A stretch of 64,000 nt of DNA from Nocardia wallacei (GCF_014466955.1 NZ_AP023396.1:6944001-7008000), one strand, 5' to 3'. Shown: positions 8,589-19,340, counted from the stretch's first letter. Notes: generated by a model from the letters alone, not told the origin. Program-made: numbers and translations.

Positions 8589-8894
8589 GTGGCGAAGAAG
8601 TCCAAGATCGCTCGTAACGAGCAGCGCGCCGTCGTGGTCGCCCGGTACGCCGAGCGGCGGGCGGAACTCAAGGAATTGATCCGCAAGCCCACGACTCCCG
8701 AACAACAGCGGGCCGCCGCGCGGGCCGCCCTGCAACGGCTGCCGCGCGATGCCAGTCCGGTACGATTGCGCAATCGGGACGCCACGGATGGACGCCCACG
8801 TGGTCATCTCCGGAAGTTCGGTCTCTCTCGCGTGCGTGTGCGCGAGCTGGCCCACCGGGGGGAGCTGCCCGGTGTGCACAAATCGAGCTGGTAG
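8589..8894 (+). CDS. rpsN2: 30S ribosomal protein S14, zinc-independent long form
   Basis: A 101-residue S14 starting at [23 protein letters not shown], then [20 protein letters not shown], and [20 protein letters not shown] near the C-terminus. The long form lacks the CxxC pairs of the 61-residue zinc-binding S14. It belongs to the rpmB2-rpmG2-rpsN2-rpsR2 operon, replacing zinc-binding proteins when zinc is scarce. Confidence 0.95.
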   Translation: MAKKSKIARNEQRAVVVARYAERRAELKELIRKPTTPEQQRAAARAALQRLPRDASPVRLRNRDATDGRPRGHLRKFGLSRVRVRELAHRGELPGVHKSSW

Positions 8895-8965
8895 ACCACC
8901 GCAGATCTCGTGCAGCTTGCGTACCCACGCCGGGCCCGGAACGCATGCCGAGAAAGGATACTGAC

Positions 8966-9220
8966 ATGGCCGTGAAGCGAGCACCGTCGAAGAAGGTCCG
9001 TGCCGAGCAGGCGCGCCGCCCGAAGAAGAATCCCCTCATCGCCGCCGGGGTCGAGATCGTCGACTACAAGGACGTGAACCTGCTGCGCACGTTCATCTCC
9101 GACCGCGGCAAGATCCGCAGCCGCCGCGTCACCGGACTGACCCCGCAGCAGCAGCGGCAGGTCGCCATCGCGGTCAAGAACGCGCGCGAGATGGCGCTGC
9201 TGCCGTTCACCAGCCGCTAG
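8966..9220 (+). CDS. rpsR2: 30S ribosomal protein S18, zinc-independent paralogue
   Basis: An 84-residue S18: [39 protein letters not shown], and the family hallmark [20 protein letters not shown]. There is no cysteine, unlike zinc-binding S18. The start is the ATG at 8966 with agaaagga upstream. A 71-base gap follows rpsN2, and a strong hairpin follows the stop, so it closes the operon. Confidence 0.95.
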   Translation: MAVKRAPSKKVRAEQARRPKKNPLIAAGVEIVDYKDVNLLRTFISDRGKIRSRRVTGLTPQQQRQVAIAVKNAREMALLPFTSR

Positions 9221-9244
9221 CCCGGCCGAACAATCAGAGTCCCA

Positions 9245-9282
9245 CCCGAGCCCCCCGGTGTCGACGCGCCGGGGGGCTCGGG
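9245..9282 (+). terminator. strong hairpin terminator after rpsR2
   Basis: CCCGAGCCCCCCGG (9245-9258) pairs perfectly with CCGGGGGGCTCGGG (9269-9282), a 14-bp GC stem with a 10-base loop, 24 bases after rpsR2. Confidence 0.8.
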
Positions 9283-9304
9283 CTGCCCGCTAGGGTGAAC
9301 GGCC

Positions 9305-9766
9305 ATGAAACCGATCTCGGGACCACGTCGCCTCGCCGTCGCGGCCGCGGTGCTGTCGACCTTGGCCGCCGCGGCGTGCGGTGGCGCCGACAACGATGGC
9401 GCGCAAGCGGATACGAGCACCACCACCTCCTCGGGCCCGAGCACTCCCACCGAGCAGAGTCCGCCCCAGCCCGGCCGGATGTTCACCGCGAACCCGGCGA
9501 TCACCGGCGCCCGGCCGATCCCGTTCGACAGTTGGAGCCGGGTCGCATCGGACCGCATCGCGGTCGACTTCCAGATCGGTTCGCCCGAGTGCTACGGCGT
9601 GGACGCGACCACCACCGAGACCGACAGCACGGTCACCGTCGAACTGCGCGCGGGCACGCTGCCGGAGGCAGCCGGTCGGATGTGCACGATGATCGCCGTG
9701 TTCGGCACGCTCGAGGTGCCGCTGAAACAACCGCTCGGTGATCGAAAAGTGCTCAGCGCCAGGTGA
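9305..9766 (+). CDS. DUF3558-like lipoprotein
   Basis: A 153-residue exported protein: positively charged N-terminus, hydrophobic stretch and a lipobox ending AAAACGG (lipid-modified Cys at about residue 25), then a Thr/Ser/Pro linker (TSTTTSSGPSTPTEQ). The mature domain has two cysteines (PECYGV, GRMCTM) that could form a disulfide; RPIPFDSW and the strand-rich remainder resemble small DUF3558-type lipoproteins of Nocardia. The function is unknown. It faces the purH operon convergently across a roughly 290-base gap. Confidence 0.75.
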   Translation: MKPISGPRRLAVAAAVLSTLAAAACGGADNDGAQADTSTTTSSGPSTPTEQSPPQPGRMFTANPAITGARPIPFDSWSRVASDRIAVDFQIGSPECYGVDATTTETDSTVTVELRAGTLPEAAGRMCTMIAVFGTLEVPLKQPLGDRKVLSAR

Positions 9767-9821
9767 AAACGGCGAAAGCACAAATGCAAGAACAAATGAA
9801 GGTCTCACACAGAAGTTTCTT

Positions 9822-9837
9822 TGTGATGTACATCACT
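9822..9837. promoter_or_regulatory. Crp/GlxR-like binding site
   Basis: TGTGATGTACATCACT fits TGTGA-N6-TCACA with one terminal mismatch. The core GTGATGTACATCAC (9823-9836) is a perfect 14-bp palindrome. Confidence 0.55.
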
Positions 9838-9998
9838 TCCTCGACCCGTGCTGCATTTATAGCGAAATGATCTGACACAATGGCCATGTGACCGGTGATA
9901 CGTTCCCTGGCACAAGCCACCCTTACTCGCTCCCCGCCCCGGCTGGGATAGCGAAACCCGGGTGCCGGGATGAGGAAGGCCCGGTGGCTGGATGAGAC

Positions 9999-10035
9999 GA
10001 AGCCCTGCGCGGAACGTGATTCCGTGCAGGGCTTC
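9999..10035 (-). terminator. hairpin terminator after purH
   Basis: GAAGCCCTGC (9999-10008) pairs with GCAGGGCTTC (10026-10035), with the stem continuing through GCGGAA/TTCCGT to a 5-base loop. It lies 18 bases beyond the purH stop and is symmetric enough to act in both directions. Confidence 0.75.
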
Positions 10036-10052
10036 GGCTTTCGCGGGTGATC

Positions 10053-11615
10053 TCAGTGGGCGAAGTGCCGCGCGCCCGTCAGGTACATCGTCACACCGGC
10101 CTCGCGGCACGCGTCGATGGTCAACTGATCGCGCACCGAACCACCCGGCTGCACAATGGCTTTCACACCCGCCGCGATGAGCTGCTGGGGCCCGTCCGGG
10201 AACGGGAAGTAGGCGTCAGACGCCGCGACCGAGCCCTTGGCGCGATCACCGGCGCGCAGCACGGCCAGATGCACCGCGTCCACCCGGTTCACCTGTCCCA
10301 TGCCCACACCCACCGAGGCGCCGTCGTGCGCCAGTAGGATCGCGTTCGACTTCACGGCTCGGCATGCGCGCCAAGCGAATTCGAGGTCGGCCAGCGTCGC
10401 CGCGTCGGCGGCCGCGCCCGCGGCCAGGGTCCAGTTGGCCGGGTCGTCGCCCTCGGCGTCGACGATGTCGGACTGCTGCAGCAGCGCGCCGCCGCTGATC
10501 GGCCGCAGCTCGACGCCGCCGCGCCGCGGCTCCCCCGCCACCAGGATGCGCACATTCTTCTTGCGCTGCAACACTTCCACCGCGCCGTCGGCGTAGGCCG
10601 GGGCCACGATCACCTCGGTGAAGATCTCGGCGACCTGCTCGGCCATCGCCACGGTCACCTCCCGGTTGGCCGCGATGACACCGCCGAACGCGCTGACCGG
10701 GTCGCAGGCGTGCGCCTTGCGGTGCGCCTCGGCGATATCGGCGCCGACCGCGATGCCACAGGGGTTGGCGTGCTTGACGATAGCCACCGCGGCGGCGCTG
10801 TGATCCCACGCCGCTCGCCAGGCGGCGTCGGCGTCGGTGTAGTTGTTGTACGACATCTCCTTGCCGTGCAACTGCGTCGCCTGCGCCAGCCCGGTGCGCC
10901 CGTCGTTGTTCGCGTACAGCGCGGCGGACTGGTGCGGGTTCTCGCCGTAGCGCAGCACCGCCTCGCGGGTCCAGGTGCCGCCCACCCAGCCCGGAAACTG
11001 CTGCGCGGCAGCGGGATCGGCCGAGAGCACACTCGTCATCCAGCTCGCCACCGCCACGTCGTAACTCGCGGTGTGCTGGAATGCCTTGGCTGCCAACGCG
11101 GTTCGATCGGCGAGGGTGAAGCCGCCGGACTTCACCGCGGCCAGCACGTCGTCGTAGTCACCGGTGTCGACGACCACGGCCACCGACGGGTGGTTCTTGG
11201 CCGCCGCGCGCACCATGGACGGGCCGCCGATGTCGATCTGCTCGACGCATTCGTCGGCGGTGGCGCCACTGGCCACGGTCTCGGTGAACGGGTAGAGGTT
11301 CACCACCACCAGTTCGAACGCCTCGACCCCGAGTTCGGTCAGCTGGTCGGCGTGCTCCTGCTTGCGCAGGTCGGCCAGGATGCCGGCGTGCACCCGCGGA
11401 TGCAGCGTCTTGACCCGGCCGTCCAGGGTTTCCGGAAATCCGGTCAGGTCCTCCACCTTGGTCACCGGGATACCGGCGTCGGCGATGCACGCCGCGGTCG
11501 AGCCCGTCGACACCAGTTCCACGCCGGCGGCGTGCAACCCGGTGGCGAGTTCGACCAGTCCCGTCTTGTCGTAGACGCTGACCAGCGCCCTGTTGATCGG
11601 CTTGCGCTCACTCAC
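10053..11615 (-). CDS. purH: bifunctional AICAR formyltransferase / IMP cyclohydrolase
   Basis: A 520-residue PurH catalysing the last two steps of IMP synthesis. The N-terminal cyclohydrolase domain has [12 protein letters not shown] and the signature [13 protein letters not shown]; the C-terminal transformylase domain has the catalytic KHANPCGIA and, near the end, [12 protein letters not shown]. Length and order are normal. The start is GTG 11615, overlapping the purN stop as GTGA. purN and purH form one operon using 10-formyl-tetrahydrofolate at successive formylation steps. Confidence 0.98.
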   Translation of the reverse strand: MSERKPINRALVSVYDKTGLVELATGLHAAGVELVSTGSTAACIADAGIPVTKVEDLTGFPETLDGRVKTLHPRVHAGILADLRKQEHADQLTELGVEAFELVVVNLYPFTETVASGATADECVEQIDIGGPSMVRAAAKNHPSVAVVVDTGDYDDVLAAVKSGGFTLADRTALAAKAFQHTASYDVAVASWMTSVLSADPAAAQQFPGWVGGTWTREAVLRYGENPHQSAALYANNDGRTGLAQATQLHGKEMSYNNYTDADAAWRAAWDHSAAAVAIVKHANPCGIAVGADIAEAHRKAHACDPVSAFGGVIAANREVTVAMAEQVAEIFTEVIVAPAYADGAVEVLQRKKNVRILVAGEPRRGGVELRPISGGALLQQSDIVDAEGDDPANWTLAAGAAADAATLADLEFAWRACRAVKSNAILLAHDGASVGVGMGQVNRVDAVHLAVLRAGDRAKGSVAASDAYFPFPDGPQQLIAAGVKAIVQPGGSVRDQLTIDACREAGVTMYLTGARHFAH

Positions 11616-12244
11616 CGGAGAACTCGCTCATCTGGGATAACTGCCTTTCGTCCATCGGAGACAATGCCTCGGGTCGCGACGGCGGCCACCACCTCGGCCA
11701 GCAACCGTCGCTCCACCACCTTGATCCGCTCGTGCAGGGTCGTCTCGTCGTCGCCGGGCAGCACCGGCACCGCCTCCTGCGCCAGGATCGGCCCCGTGTC
11801 GACACCGGCGTCGACCAGGTGGACGGTGGAACCGGTCACCCGCACCCCGTAGGCCAGCGCGTCGCGCACCCCGTGCGCGCCGGGGAAGGACGGCAGCAGC
11901 GCGGGATGGGTATTGATGGTCCGGCCGCCGAAGCGTTCCAGGAACGCCGGGCCGAAGATCTTCATGAAACCGGCCGACACCACCAGATCGGGTTCGTACG
12001 CCGCGACCGCCGCGGTCAGCGCCACGTCCCAGGCCGCGCGATCGGGATGGTCGGCGACGGCGACCCGGAAATGCGGGATTCCGGCGGCTTCGGCGTGTTC
12101 GGTTGCGGCACAGGCCCGGTCGACGCCGACGGCGATCACACGCGCGGGGTAGTCCGGTTGGCCGGTGGCCTCGACGAGCGACCGCAGCAGCGACCCGGCG
12201 CCCGAGGCGAGTACGACGACGGTCGCGGGCGCCGTCGGAGGCAC
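11612..12244 (-). CDS. purN: phosphoribosylglycinamide formyltransferase 1
   Basis: A 210-residue GAR transformylase. Catalytic residues are visible in [16 protein letters not shown] (Asn and His) and [13 protein letters not shown] (Asp), with the N-terminal phosphate-binding [15 protein letters not shown]. It uses 10-formyltetrahydrofolate to formylate GAR. The start is GTG 12244. The order perM-purN-purH is the same as Rv0955-Rv0957 of M. tuberculosis. Confidence 0.97.
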   Translation of the reverse strand: MPPTAPATVVVLASGAGSLLRSLVEATGQPDYPARVIAVGVDRACAATEHAEAAGIPHFRVAVADHPDRAAWDVALTAAVAAYEPDLVVSAGFMKIFGPAFLERFGGRTINTHPALLPSFPGAHGVRDALAYGVRVTGSTVHLVDAGVDTGPILAQEAVPVLPGDDETTLHERIKVVERRLLAEVVAAVATRGIVSDGRKAVIPDERVLR

Positions 12245-12334
12245 CAGGCGGGCGGGCGGGGTCGTCAGCGCTCTACTCCCTGCGTGTCGGGGGCTACAGG
12301 AGGCGGCGGCAACGAAGTACCACCGCGGTAGAGC

Positions 12335-13819
12335 CTAACGACCGTCGGTTCGGCGGCTTTCGGGCAGGTCCGCCTCTACCACTTCGGCGTCCAGAATGTC
12401 GGCCGTTTCGTCGGCGAAGCCGGCGCCGGGACCGAACCGGCCGCCCAGCGCGCGCTGCTCCTCGACCAGTTCGCCCTCGACCACCTCGGCATCGCCGCGG
12501 TAACCGGCGTACCGGTCGCCGCCGTACCCGGCCCCGCGCTCGTCGTAGGCGTAGCTCTCGGCGTAACCGTCGGCGTAGTCGTCCTCGGCATAGCTGTCGT
12601 CGGCATAGCTGTCGTCGGCCGCGTAATCGTCGTATCCGAACGCCGACGGCGCGATGTCCGGCCGGAACCGCCGCGCGTAGCACAGGGCGGCATACCCGGG
12701 AATCGCCAGCCACGCGAAGAACAGCACGGTCGCCGGGAGCAGGGCGGGGCCGAGGTAGCCGAACGACCCGACCACACCTCCCGCCAGACCGCCGAAGACG
12801 ACGGCCAGCAGGGCGGCCAGCCCCGCCGCCGTCAGCGTCGCCCACGGCGCCCGCGCCTCATCGTAAGAGCTTCGGGCACAGTCGATTCCGTTCAGCACGC
12901 CGAGTACCAGCGGGACGACCAGCAGCACCGGCCACCATCCGGCGGCGGGGCCGGACGGTACCGCGGCCAGAACCGGCAGGCCCGGCACCGGCGCACCGGA
13001 GACGGTGAAGACGCTCAGTCCGCCCGCGCCGATATGCGCCTGCGCGCCGAGCAGCACGGCCGCCGAGCCGATCACCACATTCGGCAGATACGCCACCGAC
13101 AGCAGCGTCAGACCCAGCACACCGGCCACGTTGCCCGCGGCGTCGTAGGTGTCGCCGATGCGCGACCAGTGCGCGAGGAACGAGAGCAGCGTGAGCGCGG
13201 TCGCCACCACCAGCAGCCGCCCGCCCGCCCGCAGCGCCGCCCGAGCGCCCGGCGCCACCCACTCCGGCAGATAGGCGAAGGCCAACTCGCGCAAGGGATT
13301 CGGCCGACTCGCGATACCGGCCACCGCGGCGACCAGATGCAGCCCGAGCACCCACCCGAACGCCGCGAGGGTCGCGGGCGGCTGCAGCGCCACGACGGCC
13401 GATGCGTCCTCGGCCACGGCCAGGCAGACCGCGGTGATCAACAGCGGCCCGGCCAGCGCGGCACCGACGATCCAGCCCAGATCGGCGCGCGAGGCGTCGG
13501 GCTCCACCGCCCGGGCGCAGTCCCGCGCGACCGACCACAGCATCAGCGCGGTCGGCAGCAGCGGCAGCAGTCCCAGCGATGTCTTGCCGATCACCAGCGG
13601 AACCTGGTGCACGCCCAGCCAGCCTGCGGCGATCGCCCCGGAGGCGCCGGTCATACCGCTGTCGGCCGCCCACAACGTGACCAGGACCAGCACCACCACG
13701 GTGACCATCGTGAAGCTGGCCGTGCGGGCGGCGATGAACAGCAGGATCTTGGCCCGCTCCGGGCTCAGCGAGAGAAAGACGGTGTCCTCGGGCGGCGTGC
13801 GGGACGGCGACGATCTCAT
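12335..13819 (-). CDS. perM: PerM-like cell division membrane protein (DUF6350)
   Basis: A 494-residue protein with about ten membrane segments across residues 30-385 and a long acidic, Tyr/Asp-rich cytoplasmic tail (repeats such as DDSYADDSYAEDDY). In mycobacteria the homologue Rv0955 (PerM), also next to purN, stabilises the divisome protein FtsB under stress. The start is the ATG 13819 (MRSSPSRTPPEDTVFL), with aaggtggt upstream; a frame extension to 13861 has no such signal. The tail is probably disordered and phosphorylatable, which is inference. Confidence 0.85.
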   Translation of the reverse strand: MRSSPSRTPPEDTVFLSLSPERAKILLFIAARTASFTMVTVVVLVLVTLWAADSGMTGASGAIAAGWLGVHQVPLVIGKTSLGLLPLLPTALMLWSVARDCARAVEPDASRADLGWIVGAALAGPLLITAVCLAVAEDASAVVALQPPATLAAFGWVLGLHLVAAVAGIASRPNPLRELAFAYLPEWVAPGARAALRAGGRLLVVATALTLLSFLAHWSRIGDTYDAAGNVAGVLGLTLLSVAYLPNVVIGSAAVLLGAQAHIGAGGLSVFTVSGAPVPGLPVLAAVPSGPAAGWWPVLLVVPLVLGVLNGIDCARSSYDEARAPWATLTAAGLAALLAVVFGGLAGGVVGSFGYLGPALLPATVLFFAWLAIPGYAALCYARRFRPDIAPSAFGYDDYAADDSYADDSYAEDDYADGYAESYAYDERGAGYGGDRYAGYRGDAEVVEGELVEEQRALGGRFGPGAGFADETADILDAEVVEADLPESRRTDGR

Positions 13820-13979
13820 GACACCACCTTGCCGGACGCTCGGCCTCGAACGACCGGCCACGGCCGCGCGCCACGGCCACCGGACAACTCGCTCACAAGG
13901 ATTCAGCGTGACAGCTCGAAACGCGTCGGCGAGTCAGGCGCGCCGGATACGGCACGGCCCGACTCGCCGATACGCGTTG

Positions 13980-15077
13980 TTACTTCTGGTCGTCCTCGGG
14001 GCGGAACGCCTTGGTGGCGTCCGCGGCCGGGTTCGACGCCTGGCTCTCGCCGAACGGCTGGGCCTGCCCGCTCTGCCCGGACTGCCCGCTCTGGCCGAAG
14101 TTCAGCGAGCCGTACTGCTGACCGGGCTGCGCCGAGATGTGCTGAGTGGCGTTCTCGTCGCCGGTCGGCTGCTGCGGGCGCTGCGGCTGCGCACCGTAGG
14201 GCGACTGCGCCCCCGGCTGCGCGCCGTACTGCTGGCCGCCGCCGTACTGGCCGGGCTGACTCGGCTGCTGCCCGTAGGAGGGCTGCTGCCCGTACTGCGA
14301 CTGGCCCTGCTGGCCGTAGGACTGCTGTCCGTACTGACCGTAGGACTGCTGCTGCTGCGCCTGCTGACCCTGCGCCTGCTGACCCTGCGCCTGCTGACCG
14401 TAGCCCGGCTGGCCGAACTGGCCGTAGGACTGCTGCCCCTGCTGACCGTACGCCTGCCCCGACTGGCCCTGACCGTAGGACTGCTGGCCCGGCTGGCTGT
14501 AGCCGTACCCGCCCGCGGTCGCCGCCTTGGGCGCCGGTGCCGACAGGATGCCGGACTCGAACAGCACCGCGACCACCGCGGCCGCGGTCTGCACCAGGCC
14601 CAGGAACAGCACCACCCAGGCGCCCCACGCCAGGCTGATCTCGTCGGGCAGGCTGAACGACTGGAACAGCAGGCCCAGGAAACCGGCGGCGCTGGCCGCG
14701 GCGGCCGCACCGACCCAGTTCTGCTTGGGCAGCAGCGACAGGGCCGCGAGCAGACCGCCGAGCAGCAGGAACACCAGCAGCGGCGAGATGCCGACGGCCT
14801 TGAAGAAGGTCTCCGACTGCGCCTCGGTCTTGACGCCCATGCCGAGATCCTGGGCCTTCGTCGAGGCGAAGGCGGTGAATCCCAGCAGGAAGTTGATGAC
14901 GCCCAGCGCCGCGACACCCACGGTCAAGAAGAACGGCAGCCCCTTGGCACTCGCGCCACTCGACTCCGTCGCGCCGGATCCAGCACCGGCACTACTTCCC
15001 GTCTGGCCGAAGCTGGGCGCGGAGGAGGGCGTCGGTGCGGGCGCGTTGTACCCGGAGCCCCCGGTCGGGTATGACAT
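13980..15077 (-). CDS. DUF5336 membrane protein, 34-kDa antigen homologue (Rv0954-like)
   Basis: A 365-residue protein: Gly/Ser/Pro N-terminus ([17 protein letters not shown]), four membrane helices between about residues 50 and 180 ([18 protein letters not shown] and others), then about 170 residues of Gln/Tyr/Gly-rich low complexity ([17 protein letters not shown]). That layout matches the mycobacterial 34-kDa antigenic protein Rv0954, which interacts with division and growth-pole proteins. The start is the ATG 15077; the extension to 15104 is unlikely. Many (A/Q)GQQ repeats are encoded by near-identical DNA words. Confidence 0.88.
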   Translation of the reverse strand: MSYPTGGSGYNAPAPTPSSAPSFGQTGSSAGAGSGATESSGASAKGLPFFLTVGVAALGVINFLLGFTAFASTKAQDLGMGVKTEAQSETFFKAVGISPLLVFLLLGGLLAALSLLPKQNWVGAAAAASAAGFLGLLFQSFSLPDEISLAWGAWVVLFLGLVQTAAAVVAVLFESGILSAPAPKAATAGGYGYSQPGQQSYGQGQSGQAYGQQGQQSYGQFGQPGYGQQAQGQQAQGQQAQQQQSYGQYGQQSYGQQGQSQYGQQPSYGQQPSQPGQYGGGQQYGAQPGAQSPYGAQPQRPQQPTGDENATQHISAQPGQQYGSLNFGQSGQSGQSGQAQPFGESQASNPAADATKAFRPEDDQK

Positions 15078-15253
15078 GTGGTCGTCTCCTATCGAGTCCT
15101 TCATGGTCTACACGGCTGGATGCCCTCACTGACGCTACTGCAATCGAGCCGCCTGGTCACGGGCACCGCATCCCGGCCGATCCTCGCAGATCCCGCCGTG
15201 AACCCGCAGCCCGCCCGAATCGTGAGGCAAGCGAGGCGAACGGAGGTATCCGA

Positions 15254-15325
15254 ATGGATCTGAACGAGATGTTCTGCATGGTGGTGCGCACACTCGGCCT
15301 GTGCCACCTGCTGCCCGCACCCTGA
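15254..15325 (+). CDS. candidate 23-residue small peptide with strong ribosome binding site
   Basis: MDLNEMFCMVVRTLGLCHLL followed by PAP and a stop. The ATG is preceded by CGGAGGT at ideal spacing, unusually good for a chance frame, and a bidirectional hairpin follows 52 bases after the stop. The peptide is hydrophobic with two cysteines. It lies between the divergent DUF5336 gene and the end of sucD. Leader peptide, membrane micropeptide or chance frame are all possible; no homologue is recognised. Confidence 0.4.
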   Translation: MDLNEMFCMVVRTLGLCHLLPAP

Positions 15326-15376
15326 GCCCCTCCCGTCGTTCCGGCCAAGAGCATGCCGGGACGAGGTGCCGAATAT

Positions 15377-15414
15377 CGAAGGCCGCCTTCCCAAGACGGG
15401 GGAGGCGGCCTTCG
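15377..15414. terminator. bidirectional hairpin after sucD
   Basis: CGAAGGCCGCCTT (15377-15389) pairs with GAGGCGGCCTTCG (15402-15414) with one G-T pair, 17 bases beyond the sucD stop. It also follows the small frame on the other strand. Confidence 0.75.
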
Positions 15415-15430
15415 AGCGTGTCGCCGTGGC

Positions 15431-16345
15431 TCAGGCGGTGACGCTGGCCTTCTCCAGGATGGCCCGGGCCAGAGCGGCGGTCTCGGACGGCGTCTTGCCG
15501 ACCTTCACGCCCGCGGCCTCCAGCGCGTCCTTCTTCGCCGCGGCGGTGCCCGACGAACCGGAGACGATGGCGCCCGCGTGGCCCATGGTCTTGCCCTCCG
15601 GGGCAGTGAAGCCCGCGACGTAGCCGACGACCGGCTTGGTCACGTTGGCCTTGATGTAGGCCGCGGCCCGCTCCTCGGCGTCGCCGCCGATCTCGCCGAT
15701 CATGACGATGAGCTTGGTCTCCGGATCCTTCTCGAACGCCTCGATGGCATCGATGTGAGTGGTGCCGATGACCGGGTCACCACCGATGCCGATGGAGGTC
15801 GAGAAGCCGAAATCGCGCAGCTCGTACATCATCTGGTAGGTCAGGGTGCCGGACTTGGAGACCAGGCCGATCGGGCCCTTGCCGGTGATGTTGGCCGGGG
15901 TGATGCCGACCAGCGCCTCGCCCGGGGTGATGATGCCGGGGCAGTTGGGGCCGATGATCCGGGTCTTGTTGCCCTTCTCCACGTTGTAGGCCCACGCGTA
16001 GGCGGTGTCCTGCACCGGGATGCCCTCGGTGATGACCACCAGCAGCGGGATCTCCGCGTCGATGGCCTCGATGATGGCGTCCTTGGCGAACTTCGGCGGC
16101 ACGAAGGCGATCGAGACGTCGGCCCCGGTCTCCTTGATGGCCTCGGCGACGCCGCCGAACACCGGCAGCTCGACGGCGTTGCCGTCCTTGTCGGTGTGCG
16201 AGACGGTGGTGCCGGCCTTGCGGGCGTTGACGCCGCCGACGACCTGGGTACCCGCCTTGAGCATCAGCGCGGTGTGCTTGGTGCCCTCGCCGCCGGTGAT
16301 GCCCTGGACGATGACCTTGGAGTCCTTGTTCAGGAAGATAGACAT
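15431..16345 (-). CDS. sucD: succinyl-CoA synthetase alpha subunit
   Basis: A 304-residue SucD. It has the CoA-binding Rossmann N-terminus ([20 protein letters not shown]), [17 protein letters not shown], and the active-site phosphohistidine segment [15 protein letters not shown]. It interconverts succinyl-CoA and succinate with nucleoside triphosphate formation in the TCA cycle. It lies 13 bases downstream of sucC in the usual operon. Confidence 0.98.
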   Translation of the reverse strand: MSIFLNKDSKVIVQGITGGEGTKHTALMLKAGTQVVGGVNARKAGTTVSHTDKDGNAVELPVFGGVAEAIKETGADVSIAFVPPKFAKDAIIEAIDAEIPLLVVITEGIPVQDTAYAWAYNVEKGNKTRIIGPNCPGIITPGEALVGITPANITGKGPIGLVSKSGTLTYQMMYELRDFGFSTSIGIGGDPVIGTTHIDAIEAFEKDPETKLIVMIGEIGGDAEERAAAYIKANVTKPVVGYVAGFTAPEGKTMGHAGAIVSGSSGTAAAKKDALEAAGVKVGKTPSETAALARAILEKASVTA

Positions 16346-16358
16346 TTGACCTGTTTCC

Positions 16359-17540
<1,182 letters not shown>

Positions 17541-18121
17541 GTACTCACCGTCTCGTCTGCGTTGTTGTACAACGACTTTGTTGGCGGCCCGTCGTCGGAG
17601 GCGGGTCGGGTCGGACTCTAATCAGTCACATGGACGGGAAATCAGCCGCATACAGCCTAAGTGGCGCAGGTCACGGGACTGCATACCGGGCGGTAAAAGC
17701 GCTGGCCAAGGCTACCGGCGAGTAGGTTGGCGGAACCGCGGCAGGTCGAGCCGGACAAGCTCGATCCGGGGGGCCGATTACTACGAATCGTCGTCGAGTA
17801 CGCTCACCCCAATGCCCACTCGACAGTGAGATATTCCCTGGCGTTATCGTGATCAATCTCACATGTCAGGACAGAAGGACCGCAGCGCTTGCCGAGCTGC
17901 AATCGTTTCGTTACCGTCGATGCGGTCGATGTCACAGCACGGTCACGACGTCGGCGGGAACAATACGCCCCGCAGACGACAACCTCGCGTAACCACGGTG
18001 AGACTCGGAGACGACACAGGAGGACGGCAGGCTTGTTGCAGCACAGCGCTCCGCAGGTAGAGAGCCGCTCCGCAGGCGACCCGTCCGCCGCATCCCGTAA
18101 CTCCGAGCCGGGCCGGCGCCG
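17541..18121. other. 581-bp divergent regulatory region
   Basis: Separates sucC (minus) from the M23 peptidase gene (plus), so it holds both promoters. A Crp-type site lies at 17848-17863. Frames within it are interrupted or lack family resemblance, and no gene is called. The region between about 17900 and 18100 is probably the 5' leader of the peptidase gene. Confidence 0.6.
17848..17863. promoter_or_regulatory. Crp/GlxR-like binding site
   Basis: Read on the minus strand, TGTGAGATTGATCACG fits TGTGA-N6-TCACA with one terminal mismatch. It lies 259 bases before the M23 gene and about 308 bases before sucC. Confidence 0.5.
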
Positions 18122-19297
18122 ATGACCGCCGAGCCGTATCAGCACGGACATCGCGCCCAGTCCGCCCGGCGTTACCGGCAGGACGGCGACCATCCCTTCG
18201 GCGGTGTCGAGTTCGGTTCCTACACCGGCGCGGCAGCCGTCCCCGCCCAACACGGCTGGAGCGCCCCGACCTCAGCCGAATGGAACAACACTCCCGCCGA
18301 GAACCCGTGGGACACACCGTCCCACGCCCCCGCGGAGAACCCATGGGGCACCTCGTCGCCCGAGACCCCGGCCTGGGATTCCTGGGGTACGCCGGACGAC
18401 TCCGCGTCCGACCAGGGCGATTACGACTACGACTACCGCGCCGCCGACGACGAGTCGAGCACGCACAGCGGCTGGTCGCATACCGACCCGGGGCTCGCGG
18501 CCATCGCCGACGACGCGCCCGCCCGTCCGCAACGCATCGCTGCCCGGCGCCCCGGCGCGCACCGGATGCCCGCGCCGCCCGCCGCGCTCAAGGGCCGCGC
18601 GGCCGTCGTCGCGGTGGCCGCGGGCGCGGTCGTCGCCGCCGGGCAGGCGACCATGCAGTCGACGGGCCAGAGCCCCACCTCGACCACCGACTACCAGGCC
18701 GACGGTCAGGTACACGAGATCGCGGCGCAAGCCGTGAGCGTCGCCGACCCGGCCGCCGCCGCCGGGTCACAGCAGCACTCCTCGCAGCTGGTCAGCGTGG
18801 CCCCCGTGACCGATATCAGCCAATTCAGCGACATCCTGCAGCACGGTGAGCAGTTCGCGGCCGACCTGGCCGCCCAGGAGGCCGCCAAGCTCAAGCCGCT
18901 GTACACGAAGTTCGCCTACGGCAATTACACCTCCAGCTTCGGATTCCGTTGGGGCGCACCGCACGAGGGCGTGGATATCGCCGCCCCCATCGGCACCCCC
19001 ATCTACGCCGTCGAGGACGGCACCGTCATCGACGCCGGGCCGGCCTCCGGTTTCGGCATGTGGGTGCGCCTGCGCCACGACGACGGCACGGTCACCGTGT
19101 ACGGCCACGTCGACACCACGACGGTCAGCGTCGGCCAGCGGGTGATGGCGGGCGACCAGATCGCCACCGTCGGTAACCGCGGCTTCTCCACCGGCCCGCA
19201 CTGCCACTTCGAGGTCCACCCCAACGGCGGCTCCGCCATCGACCCCATCCCCTGGCTGGCCTCCCGCGGAATCTCCCTGGGCCCCGAACGCGACTGA
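18122..19297 (+). CDS. M23 (LytM) family peptidase, membrane-anchored
   Basis: A 391-residue type II membrane protein. Residues 1-155 are cytoplasmic and repetitive (AENPWDT, AENPWGT, WDSWGT motifs); a single membrane helix follows at about 158-172 (AAVVAVAAGAVVAAG). After a linker, the LytM endopeptidase domain has its zinc ligands visible: HEGVDI (H and D) and GPHCHFEV (HxH). It lies at the position of Rv0950c and is probably a peptidoglycan endopeptidase or division-linked LytM factor. The start ATG 18122 lacks a strong Shine-Dalgarno. An alternative upstream start is possible but not supported. Confidence 0.92.
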   Translation: MTAEPYQHGHRAQSARRYRQDGDHPFGGVEFGSYTGAAAVPAQHGWSAPTSAEWNNTPAENPWDTPSHAPAENPWGTSSPETPAWDSWGTPDDSASDQGDYDYDYRAADDESSTHSGWSHTDPGLAAIADDAPARPQRIAARRPGAHRMPAPPAALKGRAAVVAVAAGAVVAAGQATMQSTGQSPTSTTDYQADGQVHEIAAQAVSVADPAAAAGSQQHSSQLVSVAPVTDISQFSDILQHGEQFAADLAAQEAAKLKPLYTKFAYGNYTSSFGFRWGAPHEGVDIAAPIGTPIYAVEDGTVIDAGPASGFGMWVRLRHDDGTVTVYGHVDTTTVSVGQRVMAGDQIATVGNRGFSTGPHCHFEVHPNGGSAIDPIPWLASRGISLGPERD

Positions 19298-19306
19298 ACC
19301 CCAACC

Positions 19307-19340
19307 CCTGTCCCCTTCTCTGGCCTGTCCCCTTCTCTGG
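19307..19340. repeat. 17-bp direct repeat, two tandem copies
   Basis: CCTGTCCCCTTCTCTGG occurs at 19307-19323 and again at 19324-19340, immediately after the M23 stop and within the start of the convergent terminator. Confidence 0.85.

Larger units (their letters stand above)
9767..10052. other. 286-bp convergent intergenic region, possible small-RNA locus
   Basis: Both flanking genes end here, so no promoter is expected. Nevertheless it contains a Crp-type palindrome (9822-9837), −10-like hexamers (tttatag at 9856-9862, cacaat at 9876-9881), a GC-rich stretch able to fold (about 9895-9990) and a strong hairpin (9999-10035) readable from both strands. This combination would fit a plus-strand non-coding RNA of about 140 bases. 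No recognised RNA family motif was found, so it is only a candidate. Confidence 0.3.

Noticed and set aside
9880..9998. c-di-AMP (ydaO) riboswitch
   Set aside because: No recognisable conserved ydaO core and no cell-wall gene starts downstream on this strand.
17804..18253. 149-codon minus-strand frame in the sucC/M23 intergenic region
   Set aside because: No family resemblance, no convincing ribosome site, and it overlaps the M23 gene start.
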